From: Pyxidicoccus trucidator
GTDB lineage: Bacteria > Myxococcota > Myxococcia > Myxococcales > Myxococcaceae
Assembly: GCF_010894435.1 (NCBI RefSeq)
Contig: NZ_JAAIXZ010000022.1
Span: 1-64,000 of the forward strand
Direction of reading: 5' to 3'
Length of the DNA stretch: 64,000 nucleotides
In this document: positions 46,801 through 55,249 of the stretch, piece after piece
Layout: each line of letters opens with the position of its first letter
How positions within the stretch are numbered: the first letter of the stretch is position 1
The notes under the pieces: generated by a model
Seen by the model: only the letters and a program-made list of their open reading frames with translations
What the model was told of the DNA's origin: nothing
The model's database searches: none
Program-made: the position numbers and the translations under genes

Positions 46801-48085
46801 CGGTCGCCTTGGCGGGAGACGCGCCCAGGGCCTTCGGCTTCGCGTACTCGGCGACGACGCTCCAGCCGGCCTGGTCCAGGACGGGCTTGAGCACGCGGAC
46901 GCTGACCGCCGTCTCATACGGGAACCGGGACAGGTCCACCGGCTCCGCCGTCATGCCGCCCGCGGTGGTGCCGGTGATGCCCTTGAGCGCCTGCAGGTAG
47001 CCCGCGCGGGTGACGTCCTTCGCCTCGATGGCCTTCTTGAGCGCCTCGATCTGGACGCGGCCCTGGACGTAGGACGCCAGCGTGTAGAAGTCCTTCGGCA
47101 CGTCGGAGTGCAGGGCCTGGAGCGCGACGAAGTCCTTCATGCCGGGGACGCTGTCGCCCCAGTAGGTGAGCCCCGTGGCCCAGTAGAAGTGGGTGAAGAC
47201 GGCGGCGGGGATGACCTTCGGGTCGAAGAAGCGGTCCACCCAGGCCGGCGTCTGACCCACCCAGTTGGGCATGTACTTGAGCTGCGCGGCCGTGCCGAGG
47301 ATGGGCCCCGACGCGCTGGGGAGCACCGTGAGCAGCACGTAGTTGGCGCCCGACTGACGGAGCGCCGTCACCACGGCGGCGAAGTCCTTCTGGCCCGGGG
47401 CGACAGTCTGTTGCGAGACGACGGTGACGCCGTGGTGCTTGGCGGCCTCCGTCCAGCCCTCGATGCCGTCCTTCCCGTAGTCATCGCCCTGGTAGACGAT
47501 GGCTGCCTTCACCTTGTCCGCGCCCCCCGCGTGCTCGACGGCCCAGTCCATGGCCCGCATGGCCTCCATCTTGTAGGAGGCGCCAATGGGCGGCGTGTGC
47601 TGGTTGCGCGCCATCTCCGAGGACTGCGAGGCGGGGAAGGCCACCATGCCGTCCGCCGCCAGCTTGTCGCGCAGGGGCAGGGTGTTGGGCGTGCCGAAGC
47701 TGGTGCCCAGGAAGAGCACCTGGTCGTGGATGTCGCTGTACGCCTGCACCGCGTTCTGCGGGTTGTAGGCGTGATCCCGCTCGACGAGCTCCAGCTTCCA
47801 GCCGTCGGGGAGCAGGCCGCTGTTGCCGGCGTTCACCTGACGGACCAGCAGCCGCTTGCCGGCGGCGAATGGCTTGCCAATGGCCGCCCCCGGCCCGCTC
47901 TCGTCGTTGAGCGCGCCGACGTAGACGACCTTCTTCTCCACGTCGACGCCTTTGTCTGCCTTGATGTCCGATACGGGTTGGGACTGTGATTGCGAGGCCT
48001 GGGACTTCGGTGCCGCGGAATCTTCCTTCTTGCAGGCCGTCAAACCGAGAGCCGCCGCCATGAGCCCGAGTACGAGCCGTCGCAT
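46787..48085 (-). CDS. Lipoprotein substrate-binding protein of the Liv-type ABC system
   Basis: 432 aa from MRRLVLGLMAAALGLTACKK, a lipobox with the Cys after LTA. GGGAGG precedes the ATG. The type-I periplasmic binding fold (Peripla_BP_6) includes VVYVGALNDESGPGAAIGKP and AIVYQGDDYGKDG. It is the first gene of the operon, 348 bp after the PKS stop, in a region with operator-like palindromes. Ligand unknown; the embedded acyl-CoA ligase points to an organic acid. Confidence 0.9.
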   Translation of the reverse strand: MRRLVLGLMAAALGLTACKKEDSAAPKSQASQSQSQPVSDIKADKGVDVEKKVVYVGALNDESGPGAAIGKPFAAGKRLLVRQVNAGNSGLLPDGWKLELVERDHAYNPQNAVQAYSDIHDQVLFLGTSFGTPNTLPLRDKLAADGMVAFPASQSSEMARNQHTPPIGASYKMEAMRAMDWAVEHAGGADKVKAAIVYQGDDYGKDGIEGWTEAAKHHGVTVVSQQTVAPGQKDFAAVVTALRQSGANYVLLTVLPSASGPILGTAAQLKYMPNWVGQTPAWVDRFFDPKVIPAAVFTHFYWATGLTYWGDSVPGMKDFVALQALHSDVPKDFYTLASYVQGRVQIEALKKAIEAKDVTRAGYLQALKGITGTTAGGMTAEPVDLSRFPYETAVSVRVLKPVLDQAGWSVVAEYAKPKALGASPAKATDDSK

Positions 48086-48142
48086 CGCATCCTCCCCGTT
48101 GAGTTGGTGGCGGAACCTTTGCCACAGTCGAAAGGGCATGGA

Positions 48143-48165
48143 AAGACATCAGCAAAAAATGTCTT
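48143..48165. promoter_or_regulatory. Inverted repeat upstream of the Liv operon
   Basis: AAGACAT, nine bases (A-rich), ATGTCTT: perfect 7-bp arms, centred about 70 bp upstream of the binding-protein start. It lies between the start codon and the two larger palindromes, possibly at the promoter. Confidence 0.4.
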
Positions 48166-48170
48166 GACTG

Positions 48171-48230
48171 TGTTTCGCAGAGCGAAATGCAGACAGGCTT
48201 TTATTGGTTGTGTTTTGCAGGGCGGAACAT
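48171..48230. promoter_or_regulatory. Two related 20-bp palindromes, 40 bp apart
   Basis: TGTTTCGCAGAGCGAAATGC (48171-48190) contains perfect 6-bp arms TTTCGC/GCGAAA around AGA. TGTTTTGCAGGGCGGAACAT (48211-48230) is an imperfect copy with the same spacing. The start-to-start distance is 40 bp, near four helical turns, so two regulator dimers could bind on one face upstream of the Liv/acyl-CoA-ligase operon. A TetR-family acyl-responsive regulator would fit, but none is encoded here. Confidence 0.5.
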
Positions 48231-48379
48231 CCGAGCCAATGACACACTGCGCAACCCAGTGGCGCGTTGCGCACGGCCACCGGGCGCGTCCAGCATGAAT
48301 CAAGGGTTTTGATACACCTGTTCGAGAAGGTCTGGTCGCTGCCACGCCCGCGGGAGCGGGGGCACGTCCAGCAGACCTG

Positions 48380-48418
48380 CTCACCCCAGGCGCCCGCTTC
48401 CGGGGCGCCCAGGGTGAG
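48380..48418 (-). terminator. Strong hairpin after the PKS gene
   Basis: CTCACCCCAGGCGCCC pairs with GGGCGCCCAGGGTGAG around a short loop, with a two-base internal mismatch. It begins 16 bp after the PKS stop. It would end the second biosynthetic operon before the Liv operon. No T-run follows. Confidence 0.6.
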
Positions 48419-48433
48419 GAACAGCTTCAGGCT

Positions 48434-51400
48434 TCAGCTTTCGGAGCCATCCGCTTCGTTGATGAGGGCCGCGAGCGCCCCCAGCTGCGAGTCGTCCAGT
48501 CCGGCCAGCGGGAAGTCCACGGAGGAGAGTGCCGCCCGGGTGTCCTGGCCTTCGCCGCACAGCGCGCGCAGCCCACCCAGGAGGTCTCCAGCCAGCCGTG
48601 ACGCAGTGGCCTGCGTGTACGCTCCGTCGTCATAGGCGCAGCGCACGTGCAGGCGCCCGCCGGACAGGAACGTCTCCACCGCCAGGGCATAGCCGCCCGT
48701 CCCACGCCAGGCCCCCGGCGCCGAGTCCTCCACCGCGCCCAGGTGACGGAACACCACCTCCGCGCGAGGCAGGCGCCGCAGCCGCTCGGACAGCTCGCCG
48801 TGCGGTCCGTCGCGGAGCAGTCCGAAGCCAGTGCCCCGGCGCGGCACGCGGCGCATGCGCTCCTTCACCGCCTTGAGCACCTCCGCCGCGTCCTGCCCGC
48901 CCGTCACCTCCAGCAGCAGCGGCCAGGTGACGTCGAAGCAGCCCACCGTGCGCGAGCAGTCCATGCCGTCAAACGCCTCGCGCCCGTCGGACACCACGTC
49001 CACCCGCAGCCGGTTGCCACCCGTCCAGCTCGCCAGCGCCCGGCCGAGCGATGCCACCGCGCTCTCCGCCACGTCCGCGCGCCACGTGCCCGCGAGCCGC
49101 TCCGTGAGCTGCCGCGTCTCGTCCTCCGTCAGGGAGACTTCCACCACCCGTGCCGCGCCCGAGGCCTCGCCCGCGCGCTCCACCGGCAGCTTCACCGCGC
49201 CGTCCCAGGGGGCCTGCCACACCGGCTCCTCCTTGCGCAGCGACTCGGAGGTGGACTCTTCGGCCAGCCGCTCCGCCCAGCGCTTGAAGGAGGTCGTCTT
49301 CAGGCGGAGGCCCGGGCCGCCCTGCGCGTGCCGCAGCGCCGCGGACAGGTCCTCCACCAGCAGCCGCCAGGACGCTCCGTCCACGGCCAGCCCGTGCGCC
49401 GCCACCAGCAGGTGGCTGCCCGTGCCGCCCTCCAGCCGCACCAGCGCCGTGGCCACCAGCGGGCCCGCGCTCGCGTCGAGCTTCGCGCGGAGCTTCTCCT
49501 CCTCGCCATGGAGGGCCGCCTCGTGCTCGGAGGCGGGCAGCGCGCGCAGGTCCACCTCCGCGAAGGGCACCTCGGTGCCCGGCGGCGTGCCCGCCTGCTG
49601 CCAGCCCGAAACGCCCCGCGTGAAGCGCAGGCGGAGCGCGTCGTGATGCGCCAGCACCGTGCCCACGGCCTGCGACAGCGATGCGGCCTCCGCCGGCCCG
49701 CGCATCACCAGCCTCGCCACGCGGGAGGTCGCCGCAGCGGGCGTCTCCAGCAGACGGCGCTGCTCCGGGGTGAGCGGGGTGGGGCCCACCACCGGGCCCT
49801 GCTCGGCCTGCTTCGCCAGCACGCCGGAGATCATCTCCGCCAGCTCGGCGATGGTGGAGTACTGGAAGAACTGCTGCGGGCTGAGCTGCAGGCCCGACTG
49901 GCTGCCGCGAGCGATGATCTGGATGGCCTGCACGGAGTCGCCACCCAGCTCGAAGAAGTTGTCGTGCACGCCCACCTTGTCGATGCCGAGCACGGACTGC
50001 CAGGCCTCGGAGATGCGCTGCTCGACTTCGTTGCGTGGCGCCACGTACGGGGTCTTCAGCTCCGGCCGGGCCTGCTGCTCGCCCGAGGCACGCGTCTCGC
50101 CCACCGCCTGGAGCATGCGCTCGCGCACCACCTCGTCCGTGTGGGCGATGGTGGCGTGCAAGTCCCGCACGGACACCACCACCTGCGGGGCGATACCCGA
50201 GGAGAGGATGCGCTCCAGCGCCAGCACGCCCTCGCTCGGAGCGATTTCCTTCCGCTCGTCGGTGGGCAGCACCTTCGCCAGCGCGGACTCGCGGGCGGCG
50301 GCGGCCAGGGCGCGCAGCTCGGCGGCCGGGTCGTTGACGCGCTTCTGCGTCAGCCGCTCCACCTCCACCAGCACGCGGCCCTGCTCGTCCATCATCGTCA
50401 GGTCGAAGGCGAGCGTCTCACCGCCGTCCGTCGACTCGTTCGCCCGGAAGCGCGCGTGGCTGTACACGCGGCGCGGCAGGTCGCCGTGCAGGCGCAGCAC
50501 CTTGTAGCCGAAGGGCAGGTAGTAGCCGTGCTCCGCCAGGAAGCTCTTGGCGATGCCTGACGTGCGGTCGATGAGCGACGGGTGGAAGAGGAGCTGCTCG
50601 AAGTCGCCGGAGAACTCCGGCATCAGCTCCAGCACCATCAGCAGCTCGTGCTGGCCCGGGAGGATGGACTGCACGCTGCGCCAGCGCGGCCCCAGCTCCT
50701 GCTCGTACTCGGCCTCCATCGACTGCGGGCGCGGCTTGTCGCAGCGCTTGCGCAGGGCGTCCAGGTCCTCGAAGCGCGGCACCCTCGGCCCGCCGAAGCG
50801 CACCCGGCCCGCCGAGTGGTCCGTGCCCTTGCCCACGCCGCCGGGCGGCAGGCTGCGCACCACCCAGCGCCAGCCGTCCCCGTCCTTCTCCAGGATGAGG
50901 CGCACCTCGCGCGTCTCGTTCTCCGGCACGCGCAGCGGCGCGAGGAAGTAGTTGTCCAGCAGCTCCACCGTGCGGCCGTTGGCCTCGTCCGCCATGGCGG
51001 CGCGCACCATCTCGAAGTACGCCACGCCGGGCACGGTGGGGTTGCCGAGGATGCGGTGCTCGTCCGTCACCCACTGCGAGCGCGGCTCGCCGAAGGTGCC
51101 GCCAAACACCTTGCGCTGCGGCGTGTCCACCAGGCAGCGGTGGACGAAGGGGTGCGCCATCGCGCGCCCCTCGCCGGCCTGGGCGGCGGGCCGGGCCGCC
51201 ATGCCCACCTCGTCCCAGGCGCCCCAGTTGATGGTGACGGCGTACGTGCCGGTGCGCGCCTGGTACGCGCGGGTGAAGGCGTCCAGGAAGCTGTTGGCCG
51301 CCGTGTAGTCCACCTGTCCGAAGCGGCCCACCACGGAGACCAGCGACGAGCAGGCCACGAAGAAGTCCAGCCGCTCGCCCTCCAGCACCGCCGCCAGCAC

Positions 51401-54400
51401 CCGCGAGCCCGTCACCTTGGGTGCGAGCACCGCCGACGCCGCCTCGCGCGTCTTGAGCTGGAGCAGGCCACCGCCCGGGACGCCCGCCGCGTGGATGACG
51501 CCGTGGAGGGCACCGAAGCGAGCGCGGGCCGCTTCCACCGCCGCCCGCATCTTCTCCAAGTCCGTCACATCCGCGCTCAGCGCCAGCACCTGCGCGCCCT
51601 TCGCCTCCAGCCGCTGCACGGCCTGGATGCGGCGGCGCGTGGCCTCGTCTCCGGACTCCAGCGCCTTCGCCCACTCCTCACGCGGAGGCACCGCCGCGCG
51701 GCCGGTGAGCACCAGCTTCGCGCGGCACTTCTCCGCCAGCGCCTCGGCGAAGGACAGGCCCATGCCGCCCAGGCCACCCGTGATGAGGTACACGCCGCCC
51801 TCGCGCAGGGACACCGCCGAGGTGGGGCCCTCGTCCAGGCGCACCTCCTCGAAGTCCTGCACCCAGCGGCGGCCGCTCCGGAGCGCCACCACCGGCTCCT
51901 CCGCGCCCGACGTCAGCTCCGCTGCCAATAGCTCCACCAGCCGCGTGGACTGGAAGCTGCCCGAGGGGGGGAGGGTGACGTCCACGCTGCGGCAGCGCAC
52001 GTGGGGCATCTCGCGCGGGATGACCTGGCAGGGGCCCAGCGCCGTCGCCTGCTCCGGCGAGACGAGGTCTCCGCCCGTCACCTCCTGCATGCCGTTGGAC
52101 ACCACCGTCAGGTGCACCGGCTTGCCCGACGCGTGCCCGGCCAGCGCCTGCGCCAGGTGCAGCACGCTGAAGAAGGAGCGGTCGATGACGTCCTCCGCCG
52201 TCGCGCCCGAGCCCTCGGCGGTGACGCCGCCCAGGTGGACGATGCGCTCCGGCAGCCTTCCGTCCGCCGCCAGCTCCGATAGCAGCGTGGCCCAGTCCTC
52301 GCGGCGGGCGGGGTTCAGCTCGTAGCTGTCCGCGCCCGTGCGGCGGAACTCACGCGCCAGCGACACCTCCACCAGCGCCGTGCCCTGCTTGCGCAGGCGC
52401 GGGGCCAGCTTCGCGCCCAGGCCGGCGCGGTCCAGCAGCAGCAGCCAGGGCGCGGCCTTCGCGTCCACCACGGCTGCTCCGGCGACCTTCGGCGCGGACT
52501 CCTTCCACACCGGGAGCCAGAACCAGCTCGCCACGTCGGGGCGCTTGTCCAGCGTGCCGCGCCGGGAGCCCTGCGTGCCGGACGCGGGCCTCAAGTCCAC
52601 CCAGTAGCGCTGCCTGTCGAACGGGTAGGTGGGCAGCGACTCCCGGCGGCGCGTCTGGCCGTCGAAGAGGTGCGGCGCCTCCAGGCCCAGCAGCCAGAGC
52701 TGGCCGAGGGTGCGCAGGAGGAACTCCGGCTCCGGAGTGGCCTCTCCCGGCGGCGGCAGCGTGGTGAGCATGAACTGGCCCTGCTTCTTGCGCGGGTGCC
52801 AGCGGGCGAGCGACTGGAGCGCCTTGCCCGGGCCCACCTCCAGCAGCACGGCCTCCGGCTCCTTCAGCAGCTCGTCCAGGCCGCTGGCGAAGCGCACCGG
52901 CTGGCGCAGGTGCTTCGCCCAGTAGTCCGGCGAGGTGGCCTGCTCGGGCGTCATCCACGTGCCCGTCACGTTGGAGATGAAGCGCAGCTTCGGCGCGGAC
53001 GGCCGGGCCTTCGCCACCGCGTCGCGGAAGGCGGAGACGATGGGGTCCATCATCGCGGAGTGGAAGGCGTGCGACGTCCGCAGCCTGCGCGCCAGCACGT
53101 CCTTCGCGGTGAGCACCTTCTCCAGTGCTTCCACCGCGGCAAGCGGGCCCGCCACCACGCACGAGGCGGGCGCGTTGGTGGCGGCAATCTCCAGCTCCGG
53201 CGTCAGCAGGGGGCGCACGTCCGCCTCCGGAAGCTGCACGGAGAGCATGGCGCCCGGCGGGCAGGACTGCATCAGCCGGCCGCGCGTGGCCACCAGGTCC
53301 AGCGCGTCCTCCAGCGTGAAGACGCCAGCCAGGCACGCGGCCACGTACTCGCCCACGCTGTGGCCAATCATCGACGTGGGCTGCAGGCCCCACGACATGA
53401 GCAGCTTCGCCAGCGCGTACTCCACGACGAAGAGGGCCGGCTGGGTGAGGGCCGTCTGCTCCAGCTTCGCGGCGGCCTGCGCGTCCTGCGTGTCCGTGCC
53501 GAACAGCAGCGGCTTCAGGTCCACGTCATGCTTGCGGCGCAGCAGCTCCAGACACTTGTCCGCCTCCTGCCGGAAGGCGGCCTCGGTGCGGTAGAGGGCC
53601 GCGGCCATGCCCGGGTGCTGCGAGCCCTGGCCGGGGAACATGAACACCACGGGCCGGCGCACCGGCTCCTGCACGCGGGTGATGACGCGGTCCGGAGACA
53701 GCGTGCCCAGCGCCTGGGCGGCCTCGTCCACCGTGCGGCACACCACGTAGCGGCGGTGCTCGAAGCCCTTGCGGCCCGTCTGGAGCGTGTAGGCCACGTC
53801 CGCGAGGCTCAGCTCCGGGTGGGATTTCAGGTGGTCCGCCAGCCGGCTCGTCGCCGACTCCAGCGCGGCGGCGGAGCGGGCGGACAGCACCAGCAGCTGG
53901 TTCTCCCGCGAGGGCCCGGACGGCGCTCGCGCTGGCGCCTCTTCCAGGATGACGTGCGCGTTGGTGCCGCCCAGGCCGAACGAGCTGACGCCCGCGCGCC
54001 GGGGCCCCGACGCCTCCCAGGGCTTCAGCTTCGCGTTGACGTAGAAGGGGCTGCCCGCGAAGTCGATTTCGGGGTTGGGCTTCTCGAAGCCCAGGCTGGG
54101 CGGCAGCTCCCGGTGCTTCAGCGCGAGCGCCGTCTTGATGAGGCCCGCCATGCCCGCGGCGGTGTCCAGGTGGCCCACGTTGCTCTTCACCGAGCCCAGG
54201 CCGCAGAACCCGTTGCGCTCCGCACCTCCGGCGCGGAAGGCCTGGGTGAGGGCCTTCACCTCAATCGGGTCTCCCATTGGCGTGCCCGTGCCGTGGGCCT
54301 CCACGTATGTAATCGACTCCGGCTCCACGCCAGCCAGCGCGTGCGCCATGCCGATGACGTCCGCCTGCCCGCTGACGCTGGGCGCGGTGTAGCCCACCTT

Positions 54401-55249
54401 GTCGGTGCCGTCGTTGTTGAGGGCGCCGCCACGGATGACGGCGTGGATGACGTCCCCGTCGGCCACGGCGTCCGCCAGCCGCTTGAGGACCACCAGGCCC
54501 GCGCCGCTGCCGCCCACCGTGCCCTGGGCGTTGGCGTCGAAGGGGCGGCAGTGCCCGTCCTGCGAGCCGATGCCGCGCTCGGTGTAGAGGTAGCCCGTCT
54601 TCTGCGGCACGGTGATGGTGACGCCGCCAGCCAGCGCCAGGTCGCACTGGTGGCTCAGCAGGCTCTGGCACGCGTGGTAGACGGCCACGAGAGACGTGGA
54701 GCACGCCGTCTGCACCGTCACCGCCGGGCCCTTGAGGTCCAGCTTGTAGGCGACGCGCGTGGCCAGGTGGTCGTTCTTGTTGTGGATGACGGCCTGGAAG
54801 GCGTTGATGGTGCCCACCAGGTGCCCGGCCGAGGAGAGGTTGTAGAGCAGGTACCCGTTGGCGCCCGCGCCCGCGTACACGCCGATGGGGCCCGCCGCGC
54901 GGCCCGGGTCATGCCCTGCCGACTCCAGCGCCTCCCAGACACACTCCAGGAAGACGCGCTGCTGCGGGTCGGTGATTTCCGCCTCGCGCGGGGAGAAGTC
55001 GAAGAAGCGCGCGTCGAACTGGTCGATGCCGTCCAGCGTGGCGCGAGCCTTGACGTACTTCGGGTCCTTCAGCTCCTCGGGAGCGATGGCGGCCCGGTCC
55101 AGCTCCTCGTCCTTGAAGAAGGTGATGGACTCCACCCCTTCGCGGAGGTTCTTCCAGAACGCCTCGGGCGTGCCGGCCCCGGGGAAGCGGCATGCCATGC
55201 CGATGATTGCAATTCCCTCGAGCTGAGAGGTCTCCTGCTCGCCGCTCAT
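48434..55249 (-). CDS. Type I PKS: KS-AT-KR[DH nested]-carrier-degenerate E
   Basis: 2271 aa; ATG 55249 overlaps the NRPS stop by four bases. KS: Cys183 (TACSTSL), His319, His360. AT: Ser631 in GHSVGE with HAFH at 727-730, predicting malonyl-CoA. KR: GGLGGMG near 1158-1164, catalytic Ser (CSSLVS) and Tyr1315 (VDYTAAN). A dehydratase double hotdog follows (H1398RILGNPTVP; second-half Asp1561 without the usual Gln/His four residues later). Then comes a stretch that normally ends a KR (PSEGVLALERIL), so the DH fold seems inserted in the KR tail. The carrier is peptidyl-like (LGGDS, Ser1772). The last 450 residues are epimerase-like, but HH is A1951-H1952 and the catalytic Glu position is Val. 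No thioesterase is present. Confidence 0.92.
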   Translation of the reverse strand: MSGEQETSQLEGIAIIGMACRFPGAGTPEAFWKNLREGVESITFFKDEELDRAAIAPEELKDPKYVKARATLDGIDQFDARFFDFSPREAEITDPQQRVFLECVWEALESAGHDPGRAAGPIGVYAGAGANGYLLYNLSSAGHLVGTINAFQAVIHNKNDHLATRVAYKLDLKGPAVTVQTACSTSLVAVYHACQSLLSHQCDLALAGGVTITVPQKTGYLYTERGIGSQDGHCRPFDANAQGTVGGSGAGLVVLKRLADAVADGDVIHAVIRGGALNNDGTDKVGYTAPSVSGQADVIGMAHALAGVEPESITYVEAHGTGTPMGDPIEVKALTQAFRAGGAERNGFCGLGSVKSNVGHLDTAAGMAGLIKTALALKHRELPPSLGFEKPNPEIDFAGSPFYVNAKLKPWEASGPRRAGVSSFGLGGTNAHVILEEAPARAPSGPSRENQLLVLSARSAAALESATSRLADHLKSHPELSLADVAYTLQTGRKGFEHRRYVVCRTVDEAAQALGTLSPDRVITRVQEPVRRPVVFMFPGQGSQHPGMAAALYRTEAAFRQEADKCLELLRRKHDVDLKPLLFGTDTQDAQAAAKLEQTALTQPALFVVEYALAKLLMSWGLQPTSMIGHSVGEYVAACLAGVFTLEDALDLVATRGRLMQSCPPGAMLSVQLPEADVRPLLTPELEIAATNAPASCVVAGPLAAVEALEKVLTAKDVLARRLRTSHAFHSAMMDPIVSAFRDAVAKARPSAPKLRFISNVTGTWMTPEQATSPDYWAKHLRQPVRFASGLDELLKEPEAVLLEVGPGKALQSLARWHPRKKQGQFMLTTLPPPGEATPEPEFLLRTLGQLWLLGLEAPHLFDGQTRRRESLPTYPFDRQRYWVDLRPASGTQGSRRGTLDKRPDVASWFWLPVWKESAPKVAGAAVVDAKAAPWLLLLDRAGLGAKLAPRLRKQGTALVEVSLAREFRRTGADSYELNPARREDWATLLSELAADGRLPERIVHLGGVTAEGSGATAEDVIDRSFFSVLHLAQALAGHASGKPVHLTVVSNGMQEVTGGDLVSPEQATALGPCQVIPREMPHVRCRSVDVTLPPSGSFQSTRLVELLAAELTSGAEEPVVALRSGRRWVQDFEEVRLDEGPTSAVSLREGGVYLITGGLGGMGLSFAEALAEKCRAKLVLTGRAAVPPREEWAKALESGDEATRRRIQAVQRLEAKGAQVLALSADVTDLEKMRAAVEAARARFGALHGVIHAAGVPGGGLLQLKTREAASAVLAPKVTGSRVLAAVLEGERLDFFVACSSLVSVVGRFGQVDYTAANSFLDAFTRAYQARTGTYAVTINWGAWDEVGMAARPAAQAGEGRAMAHPFVHRCLVDTPQRKVFGGTFGEPRSQWVTDEHRILGNPTVPGVAYFEMVRAAMADEANGRTVELLDNYFLAPLRVPENETREVRLILEKDGDGWRWVVRSLPPGGVGKGTDHSAGRVRFGGPRVPRFEDLDALRKRCDKPRPQSMEAEYEQELGPRWRSVQSILPGQHELLMVLELMPEFSGDFEQLLFHPSLIDRTSGIAKSFLAEHGYYLPFGYKVLRLHGDLPRRVYSHARFRANESTDGGETLAFDLTMMDEQGRVLVEVERLTQKRVNDPAAELRALAAAARESALAKVLPTDERKEIAPSEGVLALERILSSGIAPQVVVSVRDLHATIAHTDEVVRERMLQAVGETRASGEQQARPELKTPYVAPRNEVEQRISEAWQSVLGIDKVGVHDNFFELGGDSVQAIQIIARGSQSGLQLSPQQFFQYSTIAELAEMISGVLAKQAEQGPVVGPTPLTPEQRRLLETPAAATSRVARLVMRGPAEAASLSQAVGTVLAHHDALRLRFTRGVSGWQQAGTPPGTEVPFAEVDLRALPASEHEAALHGEEEKLRAKLDASAGPLVATALVRLEGGTGSHLLVAAHGLAVDGASWRLLVEDLSAALRHAQGGPGLRLKTTSFKRWAERLAEESTSESLRKEEPVWQAPWDGAVKLPVERAGEASGAARVVEVSLTEDETRQLTERLAGTWRADVAESAVASLGRALASWTGGNRLRVDVVSDGREAFDGMDCSRTVGCFDVTWPLLLEVTGGQDAAEVLKAVKERMRRVPRRGTGFGLLRDGPHGELSERLRRLPRAEVVFRHLGAVEDSAPGAWRGTGGYALAVETFLSGGRLHVRCAYDDGAYTQATASRLAGDLLGGLRALCGEGQDTRAALSSVDFPLAGLDDSQLGALAALINEADGSES

